Shown piece by piece: positions 10,794-19,464 of a stretch of 64,000 nt of DNA. The stretch is from NCBI GenBank assembly GCA_021324775.1, contig JAJPIM010000018.1, positions 1 through 64,000 on the forward strand, in the 5' to 3' direction. The stretch's first letter is position 1. Each line of letters begins with the position of its first letter. This stretch comes from Gemmatimonadota bacterium. GTDB lineage: Bacteria; Gemmatimonadota; Gemmatimonadetes; Gemmatimonadales; Gemmatimonadaceae. Position numbers and translations under genes: made by a program. The notes beneath the pieces were generated by a model that did not search any database, was not told where the DNA came from, and saw only the letters and a program-made list of their open reading frames with translations.

Positions 10794-10842
10794 TCGCGCG
10801 GTTGCCTGCGGGATCCGACTGCCGGATCCCGCAGGCGCGCGA
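10794..10842 (-). other. Long GC-rich hairpin downstream of Flp pilin, left copy
   Basis: A 13-bp perfect stem (GCCTGCGGGATCC pairing with GGATCCCGCAGGC, 7-nt loop) is enclosed by an outer TCGCGCG/CGCGCGA stem. It lies between the short Flp gene and the long Flp gene on the minus strand. There is no T-run. The right copy (30011-30058) keeps the fold with compensatory base changes, so it probably acts as RNA, as a processing, stabilising or attenuating structure. Confidence 0.7.
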
Positions 10843-10855
10843 CGTCACACTCCGT

Positions 10856-11059
10856 TTACGCGGGCGAGCAGTTGGCCGAGCTCGGGGTGTTGACGCAGTT
10901 CGAAACCTTGTTGAACTGGTTCGAGATCGCCTGGCCCAGCGTGATGGCCGCGATCGCGACGACCATCGCGATCAACACCGCCAACAGGGCGTACTCGATC
11001 ATCGTGGCACCATCTTCCTCGCGAACGAACGACTGGGCGAGGGCTTTGATCCGCTGCAT
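10856..11059 (-). CDS. flp: Flp pilin, left-locus copy
   Basis: This 67-residue Flp prepilin starts MQRIKALAQSFVREEDG, followed by ATMIEYALLAVLIAMVVAIA. Cleavage by a Tad-type prepilin peptidase would follow the Gly, leaving a pilin of about 50 residues with Glu5-Tyr6. A C-terminal loop is bounded by two cysteines (CVNTPSSANC). It is nearly identical to the Flp at 29794-29997, the changes being conservative (N/T, T/N, S/T). AGGAG lies about 9 bp before the ATG. The gene is detached from the Tad machinery, which is 20 kb away on the other strand, so it must use that machinery in trans. Confidence 0.93.
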   Translation of the reverse strand: MQRIKALAQSFVREEDGATMIEYALLAVLIAMVVAIAAITLGQAISNQFNKVSNCVNTPSSANCSPA

Positions 11060-11182
11060 AGTGAATGACTCCTGGCGAGAAAGTGGATCCTTCGATGAAC
11101 ATCGCGCGACGCTATCGCCCAGTAGGTGGGTGAAGCTCCGACAAGACTATGGCTGCAGTCGTGACGCGCCAGTGAATATTGT

Positions 11183-11198
11183 ATGACGATTTCGTCAT
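11183..11198. promoter_or_regulatory. 16-bp palindrome upstream of left flp (operator candidate)
   Basis: ATGACGATTTCGTCAT has 7-bp perfect arms (ATGACGA/TCGTCAT) around a 2-bp centre. The same site with one changed base is at 29654-29669, at the same distance upstream of the other flp copy. It lies in the 209-bp gap between divergent flp and the first GT-C gene, so it could control both. Confidence 0.6.
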
Positions 11199-11268
11199 TT
11201 GGCGCGGCCGTGCGATCGCCGCCCCGGCGCCTGGACTGCGGCGAGCCTGGCGGGCTACTTTGGCACGC

Positions 11269-13221
11269 ATGACGAGCATCGGCGCAGCTCCGCGAACGGC
11301 AGGTGTGTCCGGCCCGGTACGATCCAGGCCGTGGGCGCTGCCGTGGCGCGCGCGACGATGGCTCCCGTTGCTGATCGTGTGGGTGTCGAGTGCGGCGTAT
11401 GTCGGCGCCCGGCTCGACCGCGGGTGGATCCCCCACGACGAAGGGACGCTCGCGCATTCAGCGGAACGGGTCGTTCAGGGCGAGCTTCCGCACCGTGATT
11501 TCGATGACGCCTACACGGGCGGCCTGACCCGATTCGACGCGGTTGTATTCGAGACGTTGGGGACGCGATTGGTGGTGCTACGTATCGCGCTGTATCTCGT
11601 GTTCCTGCTATGGGTACCCGCCGTCTACTACATCGCGACGCGATTCACGACCCCGGCCGTGGCGGTGGCCGTGACGCTGCTGTGTGTGGTGTGGAGTATC
11701 CCGTCGTATCCGGCGGCGCTGCCGTCGTGGTACAACCTATTCCTCGCCACGTTCGGGACCGCAGCGCTCGTCCGCTTCACCGAGACACGGCGGCGTGTAT
11801 GGCTCATCGCGGCGGGCGTGGCCGGCGGCCTGTCGGTGCTGGTGAAAATCATCGGGTTCTACTACATCGCTGCGGCGCTGTTCTTCGCGGCATTCGACGA
11901 GTATCGCGTGGCGGCGGCAGAAGGCCGCGGCCACGACGTGAAGCAGGGCCGGGTCTATGCGTCGATCGTGACCGTCGCGTGTGCGATTTTCGTGGTCGGC
12001 CTGGTCGAGATGGCCCGAGTGGTGCCGGGTGGCTCCCCGATACTGCACTTCGTGGTGCCCGGAGCGACGCTCGCCGCGCTCTTGTGCGGTCTGGAGTGGA
12101 TCGATCCACCGAATGGATCGTGGCCGGATCGCGTCAAGCGGCTGGCCGCACTGGTCGGTCCGATGGCAGCCGGCGCTGCGGTGCCGATCGTGCTCTTCAT
12201 GGCCCGGTACATCGCCTCCGGTTCCGTGGGGGCCCTGGTACACGGCGTCTTCGTAGAACCCGCTCAGCGCTTTACGTTCGAATCTGCTCCCCCGGTGCCG
12301 CTCCGCACGGTGCCCGCGGCGTTGGCGTGGCTCCTGGTCCTCGTGCCCTACTCTGCGGGCCGGCCGGCCACCGGCAAAGCCACTGCGCGGGGAACGGAAT
12401 GGGTCATACTGGTCTGCTACGCCCTCGTACTCGCCGGGCTGGCGTATGCCGCCACACGAGGTGGCAGCGCGTTCGTCGGTCCCTGGATCATGGTGTCGTA
12501 CGTTGCGCCGTGCACCGTGCTGGGTGGATGTCTGTTGCTGGCCCGTCGTGTCTCTCGCGGGCAGCTCCTATCCACCCGCGACGAACAGCTTTGGCTGATG
12601 CTCTGTGTGTCCGCACTCTGCAGCCTCGTGCAGATGCCGTATGCCAACTGGCTCTACGTGCTCTACTTCGCGCCGCTCGCAATCCTCGCGCTCCTGGCCA
12701 TCGTCACGACGCGGCTCTCGGGGCCGGGCCCGCGAACGGCCCTCGTCGCGGCGTTCTTCCTCGTGTACGGCGTGACTGCGCTCAACCCCGGTCAGGTGAC
12801 GGTCGTCGGCACGCGGCTTCCCGACAGCGAGGCGCCGCGTACAGTCTTGAGCATCCCTCGCACGGGTTTGCGCGCGACCGCTGCCGAGGCAGCGCAGTAC
12901 GAGCGCCTCACTGCGCTGGTGCAGGCCCACAGCGGGCCGAACGACTTCATCTATGCGGCCCCGGATTGCCCCGAAGTATACTTTCTGGCGCAGCGCCGCA
13001 ATCCGACGCGGACGCTGTTCGATTTCTTCGACGAGCCGGCGGGTCACGATGCACGCGTGCTGCGGGCCGTCGACTCGGCCAACGTCCGGGTAGTGGCGAT
13101 CAACCGATGGCCATTATTCTCCCACCGAATCGATCCGGTCCTCGACGCAGCGCTGCGGGCGCGATTTCCCAACTCCACCGCCGTCGGGAATTTCGTCGTG
13201 CGCTGGCACGACGGACCGTAA
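11269..13221 (+). CDS. GT-C type membrane glycosyltransferase-like protein, paralogue 1
   Basis: About 650 residues with roughly 11-12 hydrophobic helices. After the first helix comes an acidic loop (HDEGTLAHSAERVVQGELPHRDFDD) of the kind that holds the catalytic Asp/Glu of PMT/ArnT-type GT-C enzymes, which use polyprenyl-phosphate sugars. A soluble C-terminal region carries APDCPEVYFLAQRRNPTRTLFDFFD, shared by all three tandem paralogues. The ATG at 11269 gives MTSIGA, similar to paralogue 2's MTS start. An upstream in-frame TTG at 11179 lies within the flp control palindrome and is unlikely. Substrate cannot be read from sequence. Surface-glycan assembly is inferred from the neighbours. Confidence 0.72.
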   Translation: MTSIGAAPRTAGVSGPVRSRPWALPWRARRWLPLLIVWVSSAAYVGARLDRGWIPHDEGTLAHSAERVVQGELPHRDFDDAYTGGLTRFDAVVFETLGTRLVVLRIALYLVFLLWVPAVYYIATRFTTPAVAVAVTLLCVVWSIPSYPAALPSWYNLFLATFGTAALVRFTETRRRVWLIAAGVAGGLSVLVKIIGFYYIAAALFFAAFDEYRVAAAEGRGHDVKQGRVYASIVTVACAIFVVGLVEMARVVPGGSPILHFVVPGATLAALLCGLEWIDPPNGSWPDRVKRLAALVGPMAAGAAVPIVLFMARYIASGSVGALVHGVFVEPAQRFTFESAPPVPLRTVPAALAWLLVLVPYSAGRPATGKATARGTEWVILVCYALVLAGLAYAATRGGSAFVGPWIMVSYVAPCTVLGGCLLLARRVSRGQLLSTRDEQLWLMLCVSALCSLVQMPYANWLYVLYFAPLAILALLAIVTTRLSGPGPRTALVAAFFLVYGVTALNPGQVTVVGTRLPDSEAPRTVLSIPRTGLRATAAEAAQYERLTALVQAHSGPNDFIYAAPDCPEVYFLAQRRNPTRTLFDFFDEPAGHDARVLRAVDSANVRVVAINRWPLFSHRIDPVLDAALRARFPNSTAVGNFVVRWHDGP

Positions 13222-13262
13222 CGGCCCGTGTGACGAGCACATGACGACCGCATGTTGACCGC

Positions 13263-15200
13263 ATGACCAGTTTCGCCGCCGGTGAAGATTTGCAGGCGGG
13301 TCCCGCCGCCGGCGCCCGACGGGCTGCACCGCCCTGGAAGTCATCGTGGTGGATAGCGCTCGTCGCGGTCTGGATCGCGAGCGCGGTGTACGTCGGAGGC
13401 CGCCTCGACCGAGGATGGTTTCCGTTGGATGAGGGAACCCTGGGACACTCCGCCGAGCGCGTGCTGCAGGGAGAGTTGCCGCACCGCGACTTCGACGAGG
13501 TCTACACCGGCGGCCTGGCGCGCGTCGACGCGGTCGTCTTCGAAGTGCTGGGGACGCGGCTCTCATCGCTTCGCATCGCGCTGTTCGCGGTCTTCCTGTT
13601 GTGGGTGCCGGCCGTGTATTACGTCTCGACCCGATTCGCGAAGCCGCTCGCCTCCGCGGTGGTCACTCTGCTGTGCGTCGTGTGGAGTATTCCGACGTAC
13701 CCCGCGGCGATGCCGTCGTGGTACAACCTGTTCCTGGCGACGTTTGGCATCGCGGCGCTCGTCCGATTCACGGAAACCGCCAGGCGGCGATGGATCTTCG
13801 CGGCTGGCGTCGCCGGCGGGCTCTCCGTCGTCGTCAAGATTGTCGGCGTCTACTACATTGGCGCGGCGCTCCTGTTTCTTGCCTTCGTCGAGCATCAAAC
13901 CGCCGTCTCGGACCCTCTGGCCAATGCGGAGCGGGGCGACCGCACATTCGCCCTGCTGGTCACCTTCGGGTCGGTGCTGTTCGTCCTCGGTCTCCTGTGG
14001 TACGTGCGCGCGGTGCCTGGCCAATCGAAACTGCTCCAGTTCGTCCTGCCGGGTGCGTTGCTGGCCATCACGCTGTCGGTGAGGGAATGGCGCGAACCGG
14101 GCCACGCACCCGGTGTCGTTCGCCTGCGTCGTGTCGCGGCGCTCCTCGCACCATTTGTCCTCGGCGCCGTGATCCCGGTGGTGATCTTCGTGGCGCCATA
14201 TGTCACTTCAGGGTCCGTCGACGCCCTCGTTCGAGGCGTGTTGATCCAGCCGATCAAACGCCTCGCCTTCACCTCCGTGCCTCCCGCTCCGCTGCACACC
14301 GTGGGCGCCGCCATCGCGTGGTTGCTCGTGTTCGTGCCACCTCCGCGCCGCAGGGATGCCCGGCACCGGGAATCCCGCGTCATCATAGCCGTATACATCG
14401 CCATGCTCGCCGGCCTGGCGGCTCTCGCAGTCCACGGGGGCCGGCCGTACGTTGCTGTCTGGCTCGTCGTCTGTTACGTCGTGCCGAGTGTCGTCCTCGC
14501 CGGCTGCGTACTCCTCCTGATACAGCGCCCGCTACACGAGGACACCGGCCCGCGCCGAGCGCAGCTTTGGCTGCTACTCTGTATGGCTGCACTCTGCAGT
14601 CTGGTCCAGGTCCCGTATGCCGGCCCGCTCTACATTCTCTATTTCGCCCCCATCGCGATCCTGGCCGTCCTTGCCACGGTGGCCACGCAGTCAGCGAACC
14701 TTGGACCGCGGGCGGCGATTGCCGCGGGGTTCTTCCTGATCTATGGCCTCACGGCGGTCGCTCCCGGCCACGTGAGCGTCTGGGACGGCCGCTTTCGCGC
14801 GGCCGACACCTGGCCCACGGTTCCGTTGGACCTACCACGCACGGGACTCATTTCGAGTCCGGTGTTCGCCGAGCGGTATGAGCGTGTCGTCGCGCTGCTG
14901 CACGCGCATAGCCGGCCGGGGGGGTTCACCTACGCCGCACCGGACTGCCCGGAAGTGTACTTTCTCGCCCAACTGCAGAATCCGACCAGAACGTTGTTCG
15001 ACTTCCTGGATGACGCGGGGGACCACGATGCCCGTGTCGTGCGAGCCATCGACGCACGCCATGTCACGGCCGTGGCGATCAACACATTTCCCATGTTCTC
15101 TCGACCGATCGACGCTCCCCTAGCTGCGGCCCTGCGCGACCGATACCCGGATTCCGCCGTCGTGGACAACTTCGTCGTGCGCTGGGCACCGGCCCGCTGA
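13263..15200 (+). CDS. GT-C type membrane glycosyltransferase-like protein, paralogue 2
   Basis: This 645-residue paralogue lies 41 bp downstream of paralogue 1 with the same architecture: first helix near residues 30-48, acidic loop LDEGTLGHSAERVLQGELPHRDFDE, a conserved YTGGLARVDAVVFEVLGTRL, then multiple helices and the C-terminal APDCPEVYFLAQLQNPTRTLFDFLDD. Identity with paralogue 1 is high through the first 200 residues and the C-terminal tail, and lower in the central helices. No ribosome site stands out, so translation may be coupled. Same inferred role as paralogue 1. The tandem arrangement indicates local duplication. Confidence 0.72.
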   Translation: MTSFAAGEDLQAGPAAGARRAAPPWKSSWWIALVAVWIASAVYVGGRLDRGWFPLDEGTLGHSAERVLQGELPHRDFDEVYTGGLARVDAVVFEVLGTRLSSLRIALFAVFLLWVPAVYYVSTRFAKPLASAVVTLLCVVWSIPTYPAAMPSWYNLFLATFGIAALVRFTETARRRWIFAAGVAGGLSVVVKIVGVYYIGAALLFLAFVEHQTAVSDPLANAERGDRTFALLVTFGSVLFVLGLLWYVRAVPGQSKLLQFVLPGALLAITLSVREWREPGHAPGVVRLRRVAALLAPFVLGAVIPVVIFVAPYVTSGSVDALVRGVLIQPIKRLAFTSVPPAPLHTVGAAIAWLLVFVPPPRRRDARHRESRVIIAVYIAMLAGLAALAVHGGRPYVAVWLVVCYVVPSVVLAGCVLLLIQRPLHEDTGPRRAQLWLLLCMAALCSLVQVPYAGPLYILYFAPIAILAVLATVATQSANLGPRAAIAAGFFLIYGLTAVAPGHVSVWDGRFRAADTWPTVPLDLPRTGLISSPVFAERYERVVALLHAHSRPGGFTYAAPDCPEVYFLAQLQNPTRTLFDFLDDAGDHDARVVRAIDARHVTAVAINTFPMFSRPIDAPLAAALRDRYPDSAVVDNFVVRWAPAR

Positions 15201-15253
15201 CGAACACGGCGGAGGAAGCCCGACAGAACCGGCCGATCGCCTCGCGCCGTGCG

Positions 15254-17146
15254 ATGACATGGATCTCGCGCTGGCACATTGGACGATGGATCCCGCTGCT
15301 CGCAGTCTGGATCGCGGGGGCTGTGTACGTCGGCGCCAGGCTCGACACCAACTGGGTACCGTTGGACGAGGGAACGCTGGCCCAATCGGCCGAGCGCGTG
15401 CTTCAGGGGGAGCTTCCGCAGCGCGACTTCGACGACCCGTATACGGGCGGCCTGGCGCGCTTCGACGCGGTCGTATTCGAGGCGATCGGGACGCGGCTCT
15501 CGTCGCTGCGCGCAGCATTGTTCGCCGTGTTTCTGCTCTGGGTGCCCGCCGTGTACTATATCGCCTCCCGGTTCGCGAAGCCCGTAACGGCGGCCGCGGT
15601 CACGCTGCTCAGCGTCGTGTGGACCCTTCCGACGAATCCGTCGGCGATGCCGTCCTGGTACAACTTGTTTCTGGCGACGTTCGGCATCATGGCGCTCATC
15701 CGGTTCACGGAGACGCGGCTTCGGGGATGGCTCGTTGCGGCGGGCGTCATGGGCGGCCTGTCGGTCCTCGTCAAGATCGTCGGCCTCTACTACATCGCCG
15801 CCGCACTCCTGTTCCTCGCGTTCGACGAGCAGCAGACCGCCGAGGCCGAGCTGCGCGCTCCGCCCATCGTCCGCCGGCCCGTGTATGCGATTCTGTTGAC
15901 GGCCATCGCCGTCGCATTCGTCGTGGCCCTGCTGGCGCTCGTGCGAGCGATCCCGCGCGAGTCCCGCCTGGTCCACTTCGTCATCCCCGGTGCAATGGTG
16001 GCCGGCGTCCTCGTGGCGGCGGAATGGCGGTATCCGAGTCGCAACGATTGGCCCCGTCGCGTGCGACGCCTGGCTGGGCTCATCGGACCCTTCGCACTCG
16101 GTGTGGCCCTGCCAATTGGGCTGTTCCTCGTGCCGTATGCCGCTTCGGACTCATTGGGCGCGCTGCTCCGCGGTGTCTTTGTGGCCCCAGCCAAGCGGTA
16201 CGGGTTCGCGCTCGTCCCGCCGGCGTCGCTGGGTACCCTCGGCGCGGCACTGCCCTGGCTGATACTGCTGGCGCCTCGACAGCCAGCCGCCTGGAGCGTG
16301 CGAACGGCCCGCGCGGCCGCGGTCGCGCTGTGTGTACTCGGCGTCGCGCTCGGCGTTCTGGTTCTGGCGACCATGCACGGCGGCGTGCCCTATGTCGTGG
16401 TCTGGCTGACGATCTGTTACGTGGCGCCCTGCACGGTCGCCGCCGGCTGCGTAGTTGTGTGGCGCTGGCGCCGGCCGCCGGACCATCCATCAGCGACTCG
16501 GCGGGCGCAGCTCTGGTTGCTCATCTGCATGACCGCGATGTGCAGCCTCGTGCAGGTGCCCGTAGCAAGCTGGGGATACATCTTGTATTTCGCGCCACTC
16601 GCGATACTGGCGCTGCTGGGGATCCTGACGTCGCGACCGTCGGGCGCGGGGCTTCGGCCGGCGCTCGTCGCGGGATTCTTCCTGGTGTTCGGCGTGGTGG
16701 CCGTGAACCCAAATCACATCGCGCTCTGGAAGGGCACCTATTTGCCGAGGGAGAGCTGGCGACGCGTGCCGCTGGCCATCGCCCGCACCGGCCTCGAGGT
16801 GAGCGCCATCGACGCCAATCGGTACGAGAGCGTGGTGGGACTCCTGCGCGCGCACAGCCGGCCGGGCGGGTATATCTATGCAACACCCGACTGTCCTGAG
16901 CTCTACTTTCTCGCGGACCGGCGGAATCCGACACGCACCTTGTTTGATTTCTTCGACGATACGGCGGGGCGCGCCGCACGGATCACGCGGGCGTTGGATA
17001 GTCACGGTGTCACCGCGGTGGCGATCAACACGACGCCCGAATTTTCGCCGGCGGTCGATGACGCCTTGCGCGGGTCACTTCACGACCGGTACCCTGATTC
17101 CGCGGTCGTAGGTGAGTTCATCGTGCGGTGGCGTCAAAGCAATTAA
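15254..17146 (+). CDS. GT-C type membrane glycosyltransferase-like protein, paralogue 3
   Basis: A 630-residue third tandem copy with a shorter N-terminus (MTWISRWHIGRWIPLLAVW). The acidic loop LDEGTLAQSAERVLQGELPQRDFDD has Gln where the other two have His before RDF. The C-terminal ATPDCPELYFLADRRNPTRTLFDFFDD is retained. The last 72 bp overlap the 3' end of the convergent acyltransferase gene on the other strand. All three copies have intact frames and motifs, which argues against decay. Function inferred as in paralogue 1, with possible divergence in acceptor or donor. Confidence 0.72.
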   Translation: MTWISRWHIGRWIPLLAVWIAGAVYVGARLDTNWVPLDEGTLAQSAERVLQGELPQRDFDDPYTGGLARFDAVVFEAIGTRLSSLRAALFAVFLLWVPAVYYIASRFAKPVTAAAVTLLSVVWTLPTNPSAMPSWYNLFLATFGIMALIRFTETRLRGWLVAAGVMGGLSVLVKIVGLYYIAAALLFLAFDEQQTAEAELRAPPIVRRPVYAILLTAIAVAFVVALLALVRAIPRESRLVHFVIPGAMVAGVLVAAEWRYPSRNDWPRRVRRLAGLIGPFALGVALPIGLFLVPYAASDSLGALLRGVFVAPAKRYGFALVPPASLGTLGAALPWLILLAPRQPAAWSVRTARAAAVALCVLGVALGVLVLATMHGGVPYVVVWLTICYVAPCTVAAGCVVVWRWRRPPDHPSATRRAQLWLLICMTAMCSLVQVPVASWGYILYFAPLAILALLGILTSRPSGAGLRPALVAGFFLVFGVVAVNPNHIALWKGTYLPRESWRRVPLAIARTGLEVSAIDANRYESVVGLLRAHSRPGGYIYATPDCPELYFLADRRNPTRTLFDFFDDTAGRAARITRALDSHGVTAVAINTTPEFSPAVDDALRGSLHDRYPDSAVVGEFIVRWRQSN

Positions 17147-18271
17147 CGGCATCGTCGGTGCCAGTCTGGGCTTGAGCCGCAGGAAGCGCTTTTCGAACCC
17201 GTGGTAGCTGAGCCACGCCAGCGACGCCGACACCATCACGACCGCGACACCGTGGGCGAAGAGGCCGCCACCCGGCCAGCGGGCAGCTAGGTAGGCGAAT
17301 ACAAAGGGATGGATCACGTAGAGCCCGTAGCTGTACTGGCCGGCGGCGCGAAGAGGCTTCCATTGCAGCCAGCGCGGCTGGCGGGTGGCGGCGATCGTGA
17401 CCAGCCAGCCGAAGATCCACGCGATCGCGGTCAGATTCACCGACACAGGCAGCCGAACGGTGGCGGCAAATCCGCGATCCCCGATCATGAGCGCAACGAC
17501 CACGAGAGCGGTAACCGCCATTGCACCACGGAGCATACGGTCGCCCACTCGGCGCGCCGTGACGGCGGGATCGCCGGGCGCCCGCAGGGCGAGTGCGATC
17601 ACAGAGCCGACGCCCAATGCGTCCAGGCGGCAGGGCGTGAGAAAGTACGTGGCGAGCCACCAGACCCCGGCCCCCGCCAGGGCGATCCGGCACACCAATG
17701 CTCCGGCGATCGCGCAGGCGGCGATCCGCAGCGCCGTCTTGCGCGATGTGTGCCACACGACGAGCGGCCACACCAGATAAAATTGTTCCTCGACCGCCAG
17801 GGACCAGAAGTGGTTCATGTAGTTGAAGTGCGGCGGGATCTGCAGTCCGAGCAGCCAGTTGCTCGTGTAGGTCCAATACCACGCCTGATCACCCGCCAAC
17901 TGCTCGTACACCAGGTCATGCGGCCGATGGATGAGCGGGAGCACGACGAACATCAGGATCAGCACCGCGTAGTAGAGCGGCATGATCCGCAGTATCCTGC
18001 GGATGTAGAACGTGCGCGCGCGGCGGGCGGTCTCTCGCCCATCGAACAGGATCCCGGTGATCAGAAATCCCGAGAGGACGAAGAACAGGTCGACGCCCAT
18101 CCATCCGAATGCCGTCCATTGGCTGGGCCACGCATGGAAGGCCAGCACCAGCACGATTGCGAGCCCCCGAACACCATCCAGGCTGGGCACGTGCCGCGAC
18201 GCGTCGGCCGCTTCCGGACGAGCGGCGGACAGGCGCGGGCTGGGTGTCACTCCAGTCTCAGGGGAATTCAT
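17075..18271 (-). CDS. Acyltransferase 3 family membrane protein (OafA/YrhL-like), copy 1
   Basis: This 398-residue integral membrane O-acyltransferase has about 10 helices. The family signature is clear: RHVPSLDGVRGLAIVLVLAFH (catalytic His in the first helix), a GVDLFFVLSGFLIT segment, RRILRIMPLYY, and FWSLAVEEQFYLVWPL. Such enzymes move acetyl or other acyl groups onto surface sugars. No C-terminal SGNH domain is present, so it is the short form. Its ATG overlaps the stop of copy 2 (ATGA), making it the last gene of a leftward operon, and its 3' end overlaps GT-C paralogue 3 by 72 bp. Acceptor unknown. Confidence 0.9.
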   Translation of the reverse strand: MNSPETGVTPSPRLSAARPEAADASRHVPSLDGVRGLAIVLVLAFHAWPSQWTAFGWMGVDLFFVLSGFLITGILFDGRETARRARTFYIRRILRIMPLYYAVLILMFVVLPLIHRPHDLVYEQLAGDQAWYWTYTSNWLLGLQIPPHFNYMNHFWSLAVEEQFYLVWPLVVWHTSRKTALRIAACAIAGALVCRIALAGAGVWWLATYFLTPCRLDALGVGSVIALALRAPGDPAVTARRVGDRMLRGAMAVTALVVVALMIGDRGFAATVRLPVSVNLTAIAWIFGWLVTIAATRQPRWLQWKPLRAAGQYSYGLYVIHPFVFAYLAARWPGGGLFAHGVAVVMVSASLAWLSYHGFEKRFLRLKPRLAPTMPLIALTPPHDELTYDRGIRVPVVK

Positions 18272-19464
18272 CCGGCCCGCCGGGGGGTCACGGCGCCAAG
18301 AGTGTTCCCGCTGATATGACGGGCCGGAACGTACCCCGACGCCGGTGCCGATGGCGCTAGCCAGTCCTTCAGCCGCAGAAAATGCTGCTCATAGGCGTGA
18401 TAGCTGAACCAGGCCAAAGCGAACGAGACGACTGCGACTCCCGCAGCGAGCCGGAAACTCCCGACAGCCTGCGGCCATCGGCTGTGCGCATATGACAGGA
18501 CGAAAGGATGCAGCACGTAGATGCCGTAGCTGTACAGACCGGCGACCCGCAAAGGCTGGGATCCGAGCACACGCGGACTGTCTGTTGCGGCGTAGAACAC
18601 GGCGAGCCCGCAAAGCCACGCGGCTGCGGCCCACGTCATCATCTCGACGAGTGTCACCCCGAAGCTCCATCCGCCGCGTGCGAGTGCCGCCGATGCGACG
18701 AGGAGGGAGGCGATAGGGACGCCGGCGAGCCAGAGCCGCCTCCCGAGAGTGTCTGCGACAGATCGTGGATCGCCGGGCGCACGAAGTGCCAGCGCGACGA
18801 TCGCGCCGTACCCGAGAAAGTCGAGGCAGTTCGGGGTCAGATAGAGCATCTGAAGCCAGGTCATGCCGGCCGCCATGCAGAGCAGGCGGCCCACAAACGC
18901 CACGAAGACAGCGGCAATTGCGACACGGAGCGAGGTCTCGCGCGAGGCATGCCACACGACGAGGGGCCACAAGAGATAGAACTGCTCTTCGACCGCCAGC
19001 GACCAGAAATGACCCACATAGTCGAAGTGGGTCCGGTTGAATGCCCAGAGCCAATTACTCGTGTACGTCCAGAGCCACGCCTGGTCGCGGCTGATGGCAT
19101 TGTAGATGTCGTCGCGCGGCCGATGAACGAGCGGCAGCGCGACCAGGAGGAGGACCAGTACGCCATAGTAGAGCGGCATGATCCGGAGGGCCCGGCGCAC
19201 ATAGAACGTGCGTGCGCGGTTCGGCGCTCCTTTTCCGTCGGCGAGGATCCCCGTGATGAGGTAACCGGAGAGCGCGAAAAACAGACCCACCCCGAAACCC
19301 CCCGCACTCCGCAGCGCCAGTGGCCCGATGTGAGAGAAGAGCACGACGAGGACGGCCAACCCACGGATGCCGTCGAGTCCTGGCACGTGCCGCGACGCGT
19401 CTGGCGCTGCCGAACCGGCCGGGGAGTGATCTGGGCTGGACGCCGTGTCGCCGGACGAACTCAT
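18268..19464 (-). CDS. Acyltransferase 3 family membrane protein (OafA/YrhL-like), copy 2
   Basis: A paralogue of the following gene, with the same order of motifs: RHVPGLDGIRGLAVLVVLFSH, GVGLFFALSGYLIT, RRALRIMPLYY, FWSLAVEEQFYLLWPL. In the D-L-F-F region the Asp of copy 1 (GVDLFF) is Gly here (GVGLFF), a change worth noting because that segment lines the catalytic face. I chose the ATG at 19464, which overlaps the upstream stop as ATGA and mirrors the copy 1 start. An ATG four codons earlier (19476) is possible. It probably modifies the same glycan at another position or with another acyl group. Confidence 0.88.
   Translation of the reverse strand: MSSSGDTASSPDHSPAGSAAPDASRHVPGLDGIRGLAVLVVLFSHIGPLALRSAGGFGVGLFFALSGYLITGILADGKGAPNRARTFYVRRALRIMPLYYGVLVLLLVALPLVHRPRDDIYNAISRDQAWLWTYTSNWLWAFNRTHFDYVGHFWSLAVEEQFYLLWPLVVWHASRETSLRVAIAAVFVAFVGRLLCMAAGMTWLQMLYLTPNCLDFLGYGAIVALALRAPGDPRSVADTLGRRLWLAGVPIASLLVASAALARGGWSFGVTLVEMMTWAAAAWLCGLAVFYAATDSPRVLGSQPLRVAGLYSYGIYVLHPFVLSYAHSRWPQAVGSFRLAAGVAVVSFALAWFSYHAYEQHFLRLKDWLAPSAPASGYVPARHISGNTLGAVTPRRAG

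Larger units (their letters stand above)
10794..11201 (-). repeat. Inverted-repeat pilin module, left copy
   Basis: This 408-bp block (palindrome, leader, Flp gene, hairpin) recurs in opposite orientation at 29651-30058. By eye the coding part differs at about 8 of 204 positions, and the 40 bp before the start differ at very few. It marks the left edge of an 18.4-kb segment. Confidence 0.88.

Noticed and set aside
11179-11268. TTG at 11179 as start of the first GT-C gene
   Set aside because: It overlaps the flp control palindrome, and the ATG at 11269 gives an N-terminus like that of the paralogue.
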